Under the pieces are notes generated by a model. That model had not been told where the DNA came from, did no database searches, and saw only the letters and a list, made by a program, of their open reading frames with translations. Positions 53,322 to 61,555 of a DNA stretch of 64,000 nt are shown here, piece after piece. The stretch's first letter is position 1. The number at the start of each line of letters is the position of its first letter. The translations under genes were made by a program, and so were the position numbers. Source of the stretch: Thiothrix sp. (lineage in GTDB: Bacteria; Pseudomonadota; Gammaproteobacteria; Thiotrichales; Thiotrichaceae). The stretch lies in the NCBI GenBank assembly GCA_008015155.1, contig SSFA01000021.1:1-64000 (forward strand). The letters are read 5' to 3'.

Positions 53322-55105
53322 TACCAAGCATCTCCTTGGTTTGGATGCGCACGTTGTTGATATTGATATTGAAACTTGCGTCGCCATAGGCCCGCAGGAT
53401 CATCAGGAATCCGCCGTAACCATTGCTCTGTTGCTTGTTGTTGCTCAGCCGCTGTTGGATCCATTGGTGCAATTTCAGCTTGGGCTTGCTGTTGTTCTGC
53501 CTCATTTTTTTCTGCTTCCTGCTGTTTTTGTTGCTCAGCTTGAGCTTGTTGTTCTTGCTGCTGTTTGGCTTGCTCTTGTTGAGCCTGTGTTGCTTGCTGT
53601 TCAGCTTGACTGGATGGCTGTTGTTGATTCTGCTGCTCAGCCGCTTGATTTTGACCAGATTGCTGTTGGTTTTGTTGATTTTGCTGGCCTTGGTTTTGTT
53701 TTTGGTCTTGTGAACCTTGTTGCTGTTGCTGCTGTTCCTCTAATTTTTTCTTCAGTAAATCTCGATTATAGCGTGCATCCTCATGTTTTGGGTTTTGAGC
53801 TAAAACTTGCTCATAAGCTTTAATCGCTTCTGGTAGTTTATTTAAACGTGCCAAGGCATTACCGTAATTATATAAACCCTCTACACTCTGATCGGCTGAG
53901 TAAAGTTTAGCAGCTTGCTCAAAATCACCTGCTTTGTAAGAGGCTGCCGCCTTCCAATTAGGATCTTTAAATAGCTCGCTGGCTTGTTTAGCTTGGCCAG
54001 CTTGTAAAGCGGCTTGAGCCTGCTGATCAGGCGTTGCCCACAGATCAGTCCAAATACTCGCTTGTACGGGTTGCGCTTGTGGCAAACACAGCACAACTAA
54101 GCTTAAAGACAAAAGCCAGCCCCGGCGAAATAATAAAGCAACCAAAGGTAAGATGCCCAGTACTAGCCAAACACCCGCATTCACCCAAGTATCGACTTGA
54201 CGCTGCCCACCAGAAATTAAATTCTGCTCACCCGCTTTGCTTTCCCAAGCGCTGGTCAGGCGATTGACATCCGCATCACCGATTCCAGCGGTTGCATAGA
54301 CGCCATTTCCAGCTTGAGCTAGTGCTTTTAAGCTTGTCACATCTAATTTAGGCATGACCGTTTTTCCGTGAGCATCCTGTAGAAAACCGCCATTCGCTAA
54401 AGGAATCGGCGCACCAGTGACTGAACCAATACCTAAGACTGAAACATTCACGCCTTGCGTCACTGCCAGACTGGCAGCTTTGAGTGCTTGGGCATCGTCT
54501 GTCATTCCATCCGTAATCAATAAAATATTTCCAGTTTTAGCACTAGCTTGCTGGAGCAACTCAAGTGAACGCTCGATAGCCAAGCCTAAAGCACCACCCT
54601 GTACCGGCATAATATCTGGAGTGAGATTTTTCATTTGCGCTTCAATCGTTTTAATATCATCGGTCAAAGGCGAAACGGGGAAAGCATCCCCCGCAAAAAC
54701 GACTAAAGCGGTTTGCTCACCTTTGCGCTTTTGCAAAATATCCATCACTTTGAAACGTGCTTGCTCCAAACGATTGGGCGATAAATCCTGAGCATACATC
54801 GAGGCGGATAAATCTAAGGCAATTACCAAAGCCTGCTGTTGGCGAAACACCGGTACCTCTTTCTTTTCCCAAGCAGGGCCTGCTAAAGCCAACACACTTA
54901 AGGCTGTAATTAGAGAAAATAGTAGCAAGGAAGCTAAGCTTTGCCACCGCTCGCGCCCAGTCAGGACAAAGGGTGCTAAAGCAGGATCCACTAATTCATG
55001 CCAGCCACTCTGTTGTTTGCGCCGCCGTAAAATCCAAAACCACAGTGGTGGTAAGAGCAGCAAAAACCAAAATGCATGTGGGTAGAGAAAATGAAAATCA
55101 GCCAT
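53321..55105 (-). CDS. BatB/BatC-type vWA protein with TPR and Gln-rich tail
   Basis: A 594-residue inner-membrane protein. Two helices (9-26, 58-76) precede a von Willebrand factor A domain with an intact MIDAS motif Asp98-x-Ser100-x-Ser102 (DLSASM) and LLITDGMTD. A further membrane segment lies near 310-340. TPR repeats (GLYNYGNALARLNKLPEAIKAYEQVL) follow at about 365-440. Residues about 445-560 are nearly all Gln with Ala, Glu and Asn. It thus joins what are separate BatB and BatC proteins in other bacteria. It abuts batA with no gap and shares a base with batD. Confidence 0.9.
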   Translation of the reverse strand: MADFHFLYPHAFWFLLLLPPLWFWILRRRKQQSGWHELVDPALAPFVLTGRERWQSLASLLLFSLITALSVLALAGPAWEKKEVPVFRQQQALVIALDLSASMYAQDLSPNRLEQARFKVMDILQKRKGEQTALVVFAGDAFPVSPLTDDIKTIEAQMKNLTPDIMPVQGGALGLAIERSLELLQQASAKTGNILLITDGMTDDAQALKAASLAVTQGVNVSVLGIGSVTGAPIPLANGGFLQDAHGKTVMPKLDVTSLKALAQAGNGVYATAGIGDADVNRLTSAWESKAGEQNLISGGQRQVDTWVNAGVWLVLGILPLVALLFRRGWLLSLSLVVLCLPQAQPVQASIWTDLWATPDQQAQAALQAGQAKQASELFKDPNWKAAASYKAGDFEQAAKLYSADQSVEGLYNYGNALARLNKLPEAIKAYEQVLAQNPKHEDARYNRDLLKKKLEEQQQQQQGSQDQKQNQGQQNQQNQQQSGQNQAAEQQNQQQPSSQAEQQATQAQQEQAKQQQEQQAQAEQQKQQEAEKNEAEQQQAQAEIAPMDPTAAEQQQATEQWLRRIPDDPAGLWRRKFQYQYQQRAHPNQGDAW

Positions 55106-56092
55106 TTAGGCCATAGCCTCCATGCGCACGACAAAAGCAAAGAAACCCAGCATAAAGGCCAAACCTAAAGGCCAGCGGAATAATTCTTGCTGCGGACGCC
55201 ATTCTTCAGCTTCATGTTCAACTGGTTCTAGGCGATCAAGTTCCGCATAAATCCGTTGGAACTCCTCGGTGTCACGTGCACGAAAATATTGCCCACCCGT
55301 TTTATTAGCGATCATTTTTAAGGATTCTTCATCAATTTCTGCCGCTGGATTCATAAGTTGAATACCAAAAATACTGCGCGCCTGTGGGCCTTCAGAACCA
55401 ATCCCCACCGTATAAATCTTTAGTCCTGATGTAGCAGCCATTTCTGCGGCGGCGGTTGGGCTAACCGAACCGGCTGTGTTCGCACCATCTGTCATCAGGA
55501 TCAGGACACGATTTTTTTCTTGGCTATCTTGCAAACGTTTAATCGCCAAACCAATCGCATCCCCAATTGCAGTGCGCTCACCCGCTAAACCAATTACCGT
55601 TTCATTCAGCAAAGTACGTACTGTCACCCGATCAAAGGTTAAGGGCGCTTGCAGGTAGGCTTGATCCCCAAACACAATTAAGCCAATACGATCACCTGTG
55701 CGTTTTTGAATAAAATCTCCGGCTACGACTTTGGTTGCTACTAAACGATCAACCATTTGATTATTCAGATAGAAATCCTGTTCTTGCATACTGCCGGAAA
55801 GATCCACCGCAAGCATCAAATCCCGCCCTGAAACGGGCAAAGCCACACTTTCTCCAACCCAAATGGGTCGAGCTGCGGCTGTGACTAAGCATATCCAAGC
55901 GAAAGCAGCCAAAATCAGTGCTAGCCAAGAAACCCAAGCTTTTTCAGACGTCGCTTCACCTTGGAGAAAGTCTTGCAAAAACGGTAGTTTCAGCGCAACG
56001 CCAGCCTGTTGTTTAGCGGGTCGCCAGAATAGTCGAATTAACCAAGGCAAAGGTAGTAAGGCAAACAGCCACCACCAAGTAAACTCATACAT
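55106..56092 (-). CDS. batA: BatA vWA-domain membrane protein
   Basis: A 328-residue protein with membrane helices at about 4-20 and 55-74 and one at the C-terminus. Between them is a von Willebrand factor A domain with an intact MIDAS motif Asp97-x-Ser99-x-Ser101 (VDLSGSM), ILMTDGANTAGS and GDAIGLAIKRL. The family is usually found in moxR-batABD clusters linked to stress tolerance or cofactor insertion. The start overlaps the DUF4381 stop by 8 bases. Confidence 0.9.
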   Translation of the reverse strand: MYEFTWWWLFALLPLPWLIRLFWRPAKQQAGVALKLPFLQDFLQGEATSEKAWVSWLALILAAFAWICLVTAAARPIWVGESVALPVSGRDLMLAVDLSGSMQEQDFYLNNQMVDRLVATKVVAGDFIQKRTGDRIGLIVFGDQAYLQAPLTFDRVTVRTLLNETVIGLAGERTAIGDAIGLAIKRLQDSQEKNRVLILMTDGANTAGSVSPTAAAEMAATSGLKIYTVGIGSEGPQARSIFGIQLMNPAAEIDEESLKMIANKTGGQYFRARDTEEFQRIYAELDRLEPVEHEAEEWRPQQELFRWPLGLAFMLGFFAFVVRMEAMA

Positions 56093-56582
56093 GCTGTTTA
56101 CCTGCTGAAGCTTGAGAATTTAACCATTGACGTACCTCCTGCACTAATGCACTCACATCTGTACTGCCTTGAGCACGATAGGGTAATTCAGTTAGAGCCT
56201 GTTGAAAGCGCTGACTGAATACGGGTGAGCCACCTTGTTGATCGAGAAACTGCAACCAATTCAAACCAGTTAAACCGGCCACACTACGCCGTCCATATAA
56301 GCTAATCGCAATCCGGCGCAACAACACCGATAACTCACGGACTAAACCCAGAGGATCATGTTTGTATTGTTGTTCAATGCGGGTTAATTCTTGGAGGGCA
56401 GAAGACTGTGCAGACAAATTAATCCGCTTTGGATGCGTAGAACGCTTTAAGAACCAAGCAACTAAAACGACTAGTCCTAACAGTAGCAAAGCCGCTACTA
56501 ACCACCAACCCCAAGCCAGTGGCCACCAACCGATTTCTGCGGGCAGATGAATATCGCGTAAAGCTAAATCATTAGGATTCAT
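56085..56582 (-). CDS. DUF4381 membrane protein
   Basis: A 165-residue protein with the family's N-terminal LRDIHLPAEIGWWPLAWGWW segment, one membrane helix (about 27-47) and a C-terminal helical cytoplasmic domain (LRRIAISLYGRRSVAGLTGLNWLQFL). DUF4381 proteins occur in Bat operons between the DUF58 and BatA genes, as here. Their role is unknown. It overlaps both neighbours (4 and 8 bases). Confidence 0.87.
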   Translation of the reverse strand: MNPNDLALRDIHLPAEIGWWPLAWGWWLVAALLLLGLVVLVAWFLKRSTHPKRINLSAQSSALQELTRIEQQYKHDPLGLVRELSVLLRRIAISLYGRRSVAGLTGLNWLQFLDQQGGSPVFSQRFQQALTELPYRAQGSTDVSALVQEVRQWLNSQASAGKQHV

Positions 56583-57499
56583 CGCATCCCCCTGACTAGT
56601 TTCAATAAGCGTTCATTGGTGGTGTCACGGGTAGACAGTTGAATCAAAGCAATCCGATGCTTACGCGCAAATTCTTGGAGCGATACCTGGGCTTGACGCT
56701 GCCGTTCATGATAATCGCGCCGCCACACCTTTTGTTTGAGATTCACCCAAAGACTACGTTTACCATCCGTAACCCGTAACACCCCTTGTGGTGGCAGCTG
56801 ATCTTCTAAAGGATCACGAATCATCACTAAAGTAATACTAGCTTGTCGATGAATCATCGCTAATTGTTGCAAGGCCGCCGCATCAGCCTGACGGAAATCA
56901 CTGATCACAAAGACTTGAGTCCCCGACTCCGTGACGCGTCTTAAACGCCGCCAGCTATCTTGCAATAAACTCGCCGCAGGGATGCCAAGCTGGCTGCTGT
57001 CTTGTTGGGTGGATTCTGTCAGTGCCCGCATGAAACCCAAAACCGAACTACGACTGCGTGAAGGCTTAAATTCAGAATGATTAGTAGCCTCCTGCAACAC
57101 ACCACCCGCGCGATCCCCTTCTGAAAGGGTTTTCCAAATCAATAAACCGGCGGTCTCTGCTGCCACTACGCTTTTAAAGCGACCTTGCGTGGCAAAAAAC
57201 ATCGAAGGGCGCAAATCTAGCCAAATCAATACGGGCTTTTCACGCTCTTCTTGAAACACTTTCGTATGAACTTTGCCACTACGCGCTGTCACCCGCCAAT
57301 CAATGGTACGAATATCATCACCTGGTTGATAAGGGCGCGATTCAGCAAAATCCATGCCACGCCCTTTAAAAACCGAACGATGCAAACCTACTTGCCGAGC
57401 ACGTACATGCCGCTTGGCTAGGTTCAAGGTACGTACTTGAGTTTGCAAGCGAATCAAAGACTGCAACGAGCTATAAACTAAACCATCCCCGGGACGCAT
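56579..57499 (-). CDS. DUF58 domain protein
   Basis: A 306-residue cytoplasmic protein with the DUF58 signature RPYQPGDDIRTIDWRVTARS near 55-74. A vWA-like second half follows (VLIWLDLRPSMFF, TQVFVISDFRQAD). DUF58 proteins partner MoxR ATPases. The start shares one base with the moxR stop (TAATG), and the end overlaps DUF4381 by four bases, so translation is coupled across the operon. Confidence 0.9.
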   Translation of the reverse strand: MRPGDGLVYSSLQSLIRLQTQVRTLNLAKRHVRARQVGLHRSVFKGRGMDFAESRPYQPGDDIRTIDWRVTARSGKVHTKVFQEEREKPVLIWLDLRPSMFFATQGRFKSVVAAETAGLLIWKTLSEGDRAGGVLQEATNHSEFKPSRSRSSVLGFMRALTESTQQDSSQLGIPAASLLQDSWRRLRRVTESGTQVFVISDFRQADAAALQQLAMIHRQASITLVMIRDPLEDQLPPQGVLRVTDGKRSLWVNLKQKVWRRDYHERQRQAQVSLQEFARKHRIALIQLSTRDTTNERLLKLVRGMR

Positions 57500-58470
57500 T
57501 AAGGCACAGCCACCAGTGCTAAGAGTTCATCAATCAGATGATTAGCGCTCATTCCATCAGCCTCTGCTTCAAAAGTTAACAGTAAGCGATGGCGTAAAAC
57601 ATCATGCGTAACAGCTTGTACATCTTCGGGGCTGACAAAATCCCGCCCTGCCAACCATGCATGCGCTCGTGAGCAACGATCTAAAGCTAGTGTGGCCCGT
57701 GGACTCGCTCCATAAGCAATACTACCCGTAAGCGATTTACCGTAACGTTCAGGATGGCGCGTAGCCAATACCAATTGCAATAAATACTGCTCGATATTGT
57801 CAGCCATATAAATATTCAGTACTTCTTGCCGCGCTGCGCGAATTTCTTCAGGACCAACAATCGGCTCCTCAATCAATTTCTCACGTTTGACGTCTTCCAT
57901 CGCCTCTTTACGCCCTAATAACAAAATCAAGCGTTCTTCTTCTGCAGTCGGATAGTCCACTAAAACATGCATTAAGAATCGATCTAATTGTGCTTCAGGT
58001 AAATGATAAGTTCCCTCCTGTTCGATGGGGTTTTGCGTCGCCATCACTAGGAAAGGATCAGGCAGCTTCCAAGTTGTGCCAGCCACCGTAATTTGCCGCT
58101 CGGCCATCGCTTCCAATAAAGCCGATTGGACTTTAGCTGGTGCACGATTGATTTCATCTGCCAAAATGAGATTATGGAATAAAGGCCCTTTCTGGAATTT
58201 GAAAGTCCCATCATTAGGATGGAAAACTTCAGTACCGGTAATGTCTGCAGGCAATAAGTCTGGAGTGAACTGTACGCGATGGAAGCTACCCTCCATGCCC
58301 TGCCCTAGCATTTGAATCGCACGGGTTTTGGCTAAGCCCGGAGCACCCTCTACTAACAAATGGCCATCTGCGAGCAGAGCAATCAAAAGGCGATTAATCA
58401 AGGATTTTTGGCCGACAATTTTCCGTTCGAGATAGCGTGCCAATTTGTCAAAATTTTGTTTTTGGTTCAT
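57499..58470 (-). CDS. MoxR-family AAA+ ATPase
   Basis: A 323-residue chaperone-like ATPase, first gene of the Bat operon. Walker A is GAPGLAKT (42-49), Walker B is LILADEINRAP, and sensor and arginine-finger regions follow (MATQNPIEQEGTYHLPEAQLDRF). MoxR proteins help mature or activate partner proteins together with vWA-domain proteins. The operon is read moxR-DUF58-DUF4381-batA-batB/C-batD without real gaps. A bolA gene is divergent. Confidence 0.93.
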   Translation of the reverse strand: MNQKQNFDKLARYLERKIVGQKSLINRLLIALLADGHLLVEGAPGLAKTRAIQMLGQGMEGSFHRVQFTPDLLPADITGTEVFHPNDGTFKFQKGPLFHNLILADEINRAPAKVQSALLEAMAERQITVAGTTWKLPDPFLVMATQNPIEQEGTYHLPEAQLDRFLMHVLVDYPTAEEERLILLLGRKEAMEDVKREKLIEEPIVGPEEIRAARQEVLNIYMADNIEQYLLQLVLATRHPERYGKSLTGSIAYGASPRATLALDRCSRAHAWLAGRDFVSPEDVQAVTHDVLRHRLLLTFEAEADGMSANHLIDELLALVAVP

Positions 58471-58549
58471 GCTCGCAAGCGTCTTTATTAAAATCTGATG
58501 AAATATACTTAGTATTAAAACAGATTCAAGTTACCAAAAGGAAATGATT

Positions 58550-58864
58550 ATGAGCATGCAAGGACAAATTGAGGCGAAGCTCCGCCAAGCTTTTAGCCCA
58601 GAAATCTTAGAAGTTATTAATGAAAGTCATCTACACAATGTCCCGCCTGGCTCGGAGTCGCATTTTAAAGCAGTTATTGTGAGTGATCAATTTACTGACA
58701 AACGTTTAGTAGCGCGTCATCGTTTAGTCAATCAAGCTTTAGTAGCAGAACTAGCTACGATTCATGCACTAGCTTTGCACACCTTGACACCGGATGAGTA
58801 TTTTAAGCGGGCGGGAGCCGTAGCCGACTCCCCACTATGTATGGGTGGATCGAAAGCTAGCTAA
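58550..58864 (+). CDS. bolA: BolA family protein
   Basis: A 104-residue protein with the BolA fold. It has IEAKLRQAFSPEILEVINES, the ESHFKAVIVSDQF motif with the conserved His, and LVARHRLVNQALVAEL. BolA proteins bind monothiol glutaredoxins and iron-sulfur clusters and affect cell shape and stress responses. ATG 58550 has AAGGA seven bases upstream; an ATG two codons earlier (58544) is too close to it. The C-terminus ends in a short Cys-containing tail. It is convergent with the Sel1-repeat gene. Confidence 0.9.
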   Translation: MSMQGQIEAKLRQAFSPEILEVINESHLHNVPPGSESHFKAVIVSDQFTDKRLVARHRLVNQALVAELATIHALALHTLTPDEYFKRAGAVADSPLCMGGSKAS

Positions 58865-58865
58865 G

Positions 58866-60323
58866 TTAACTAGCCGCACCCTCTAGGAGTTTTTGTAGAT
58901 TACGTCGAGCGTTTTCATTGCCTTGGCCCACTGCTGCGGTCAGCAGTTTTTCAGCTTGAGCACGATCTTGTTTGACGCCATTACCCAGAATATACAGCAC
59001 CGCTAAGTTATTCTGTGCTTCAGAAAACCCTGCCTTAGCTGCCTTGGCATACCATTTCGCTGCTTCTGTATAGCTTTGTGGCACACCACGCCCATCTTCA
59101 TAAAGGAGGGCTAGATTGTGCTGAGCTTTGGGATAACCTTGCTTAGCCGCTTTGGCATACCATTTTGCAGCCTCTTTGATATCCTGCGGAATAGCAGGAT
59201 CAGTACCATCTTCAAATAAAGCACCCAGCATTAACTGCGCATACATATCGCCTTTCTGCGCTGTATTTATTATTTCTTGCACACTCATATTGCCTAAATC
59301 AACTTTAGACTCATTGTGCTCAACAGAAATATCACCCGCCTCTGCCTCAGTTATAGGCAGCTCAGGAGCTCCTTCAGCGCCAGCAGCGCCTTCTGTAGGC
59401 TGTACCAGTTCCTCTGGCGCTATCGCCTCTTGTGGAGCCGCAGCTATCTGAGGTTGACGCACTTGCCGATTAGCTGGTTTAGGGGCAGGCCTACTCGCCT
59501 GAGGATCAGACATTAGCATTTCTACTGAAGGATTCGCATCAGCTTCTAAAGCAGCATACTCTTCAGCTGACATGGCTGGCATGTCAGAGCCAGTAGCTGG
59601 CTCACTCGCTGCAAACATATTCTCACTATTATCAATGACAGTAGCTTGCGCTACTTCAGGGCTAGCAGCTCTTGGCGCTTCTGACGGACGTGCTGCTCTG
59701 ACTACAGGTGCTGTCACAGCCGTTGGTGTGGGTAGATCACTAAGGGCTAATTTAGCAGCTTCACTGCCCCGTTTAGCAGCTTGGGCATACCAAAAATTAG
59801 CTAAACGCTGATCTTGAGGAAGATATTGCCCATTGCTATATAGGACACCCAAACCATATTGCGCCTCTACATGGCCACCCCGCGCTGCCTTTTCCTGTAG
59901 CTTGAGTGACTCTGCGATATTTTCCGGACTGGGATCTTGGCGTAACTGTAAAGCCAAGGCGTATTGAGCGTTTAAATCACCTTGAGTGGACTTAGTTTTT
60001 AGTTCAGGTGCTGATTGAGCAGGTGCAGCATAAGCTTGGCGCTGTGCATACCATTGCTCCATACTACTACTATTAGTCTTGGTAGCTTGCGTTCTAGCTT
60101 GAGGCAGTTTATCAGCCCTAGCCTCTGTTAGTTTATTATTGGCCTCTTGAATACCAGACTCAGCTAGCAAGGGTGCAAGCTCTTGACGTGCAGCCCAAGG
60201 GGGAGGTGCTTCTGTTAAGGTCGCCTCAGCTGCTTGTGCAGTAGTAAACTGAGTAGGTAAATAACTGGCTAATAAGACTTGGGAAATAAATAAAATAGGT
60301 CGGTTGCGTTTTATTATTTTCAT
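58866..60323 (-). CDS. Secreted Sel1-repeat protein
   Basis: A 485-residue protein with a signal peptide ending near TAQA (about residue 31). Sel1/TPR-like repeats form two blocks. One runs at about 115-195 (GDLNAQYALALQLRQ, GHVEAQYGLGVLYSNGQ) and the other at about 350-485 (GDMYAQLMLGALFEDG, GYPKAQHNLALLYEDGRG, GFSEAQNNLAVLYILGNG). A Pro/Ala/Glu-rich disordered linker lies between. Sel1 repeats mediate protein-protein contacts in envelope and signalling complexes. Partners are unknown. It lies next to chemosensory-type genes on the same strand. Confidence 0.88.
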   Translation of the reverse strand: MKIIKRNRPILFISQVLLASYLPTQFTTAQAAEATLTEAPPPWAARQELAPLLAESGIQEANNKLTEARADKLPQARTQATKTNSSSMEQWYAQRQAYAAPAQSAPELKTKSTQGDLNAQYALALQLRQDPSPENIAESLKLQEKAARGGHVEAQYGLGVLYSNGQYLPQDQRLANFWYAQAAKRGSEAAKLALSDLPTPTAVTAPVVRAARPSEAPRAASPEVAQATVIDNSENMFAASEPATGSDMPAMSAEEYAALEADANPSVEMLMSDPQASRPAPKPANRQVRQPQIAAAPQEAIAPEELVQPTEGAAGAEGAPELPITEAEAGDISVEHNESKVDLGNMSVQEIINTAQKGDMYAQLMLGALFEDGTDPAIPQDIKEAAKWYAKAAKQGYPKAQHNLALLYEDGRGVPQSYTEAAKWYAKAAKAGFSEAQNNLAVLYILGNGVKQDRAQAEKLLTAAVGQGNENARRNLQKLLEGAAS

Positions 60324-60416
60324 TATGTGCCCCGTGGGTTTGGGTTTTGGGTACAGCTAAACACTACTTTTTTTACCGATTTTTATATAACACCCCAGAT
60401 AAACTTACACTGAATT

Positions 60417-60439
60417 AAGCACGCTCTAAGAGCGTGCTT
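60417..60439 (-). terminator. Perfect 10-bp hairpin enclosing the response regulator stop codon
   Basis: AAGCACGCTC and GAGCGTGCTT pair perfectly around TAA at 60427-60429. The stop codon of the minus-strand response regulator lies within stem and loop. No U-tract follows on either strand. Confidence 0.45.
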
Positions 60440-61529
60440 GTTGGAAATTATCAAGCCACATGGCCACCCGTTTCAGAGTTTTTTGCAGTTGCTCACTTTT
60501 CACTGGTTTTGTCAGATAAGTGGAAGCACCCGCAATCACCCCTTGCACCTCATCTAAAGGCGAAGTTTTGGCGCTCAGCATAATAATCGGCGTCTTTTTC
60601 ATGTCCTTGCGTGTGCGCATTTGCCGGCAAGTTTCATAGCCATCAATGCCTGGCATAATGATATCTAAAAAGACTAAGTCATAAGTATGCGCGGCAACTT
60701 TCTGCAAAGCCTCTTCACCCGTTTCAGCGAAATCAGAAGCTATACCAGCTTGGCGTAACTCCAACTCTAATTGCTTGCGAATCGCTGCACTATCATCCAC
60801 TACTAAAGCCCGATGATGGTATTCAACACCTGAGTCTGCAGGCATCTCAGGGGTCGATGGAGCACTCGTTGAGCTAGAAGATGTCAGTTCCTCTACTACG
60901 GTAGCTTTAGCTGGCTCAGTTTCCTGCTGTGTGGCTGGAGCCTCAAGTTCTACTACCGGCGGTGCTTCAGCTAAAGCTGTCGTGAACTCAGCAACTGATG
61001 GGGTAACTGAAGATGAAGCTACTGTATTAGTAGCTTGTTGTTCATCCACACGCTCGAAACTGCTGGCTTGAGCAGGCATTGGTTCCGCGGGTGGGATTAC
61101 TAAATCAGCCACTGCTTGAGTTGGTACTTGAACTAGGCTTGGTTCAATAGCACTAGGTTCTACCACGCTTAAATGTACGCTTTCAGTTGCCTTAGGCGCA
61201 CTTAGGGCTAAGCTATCAGCCCACAATTTACGCGCATCATCTAGGCTGCGCATAACTCGTGTCACTAACAAAGGCCGCTGCATGAGGATATCATAAGGCT
61301 GCTCGCTATCCTGATCAGAAATACGAATCAGCATAGCGCCTGCTTGTAGCGTCGCTAAGTCCACTACTGTGTCATTACTCGCCACTATTAACTGAGCTTC
61401 TGCTAATTCAGCTAATACATAATGGCGTCCCTGTGCAGCACTAAAGGTGACGACCCGCTTTAATACCGCTTCCTCGCGTGCATCCAGCTTGTAGAGGCAA
61501 ACCCCCACGGTGTGATCCGCTTGAGCCAT
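60426..61529 (-). CDS. Response regulator with N-terminal domain and long linker
   Basis: A 367-residue protein with a C-terminal receiver domain (about 243-367). It has the acidic pair in VVDDSAA, the phosphoacceptor Asp in DLVFLDIIMPGIDG, and the conserved Lys in YLTKPVKSEQ. No output domain follows it. The first ~110 residues form a small alpha/beta domain (VGVCLYKLDAREEAVLKRVV, YVLAELAEAQLIVASND) like the N-terminal domain of some beta/gamma-proteobacterial receivers. I cannot name it. A Pro/Thr/Glu-rich linker separates the two. I chose ATG 61529, just after the ChpA-like stop at 61556; an upstream ATG at 61586 overlaps that gene. Confidence 0.82.
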   Translation of the reverse strand: MAQADHTVGVCLYKLDAREEAVLKRVVTFSAAQGRHYVLAELAEAQLIVASNDTVVDLATLQAGAMLIRISDQDSEQPYDILMQRPLLVTRVMRSLDDARKLWADSLALSAPKATESVHLSVVEPSAIEPSLVQVPTQAVADLVIPPAEPMPAQASSFERVDEQQATNTVASSSVTPSVAEFTTALAEAPPVVELEAPATQQETEPAKATVVEELTSSSSTSAPSTPEMPADSGVEYHHRALVVDDSAAIRKQLELELRQAGIASDFAETGEEALQKVAAHTYDLVFLDIIMPGIDGYETCRQMRTRKDMKKTPIIMLSAKTSPLDEVQGVIAGASTYLTKPVKSEQLQKTLKRVAMWLDNFQQARS

Positions 61530-61555
61530 AGCTCCATTTACTCCTGAAGAAAGAC

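Noticed and set aside
53200..53823. A 207-codon plus-strand frame opposite batB/C and batD
   Set aside because: It is created by the Gln-rich tract and has no family resemblance, while the opposite strand encodes a coherent Bat operon.
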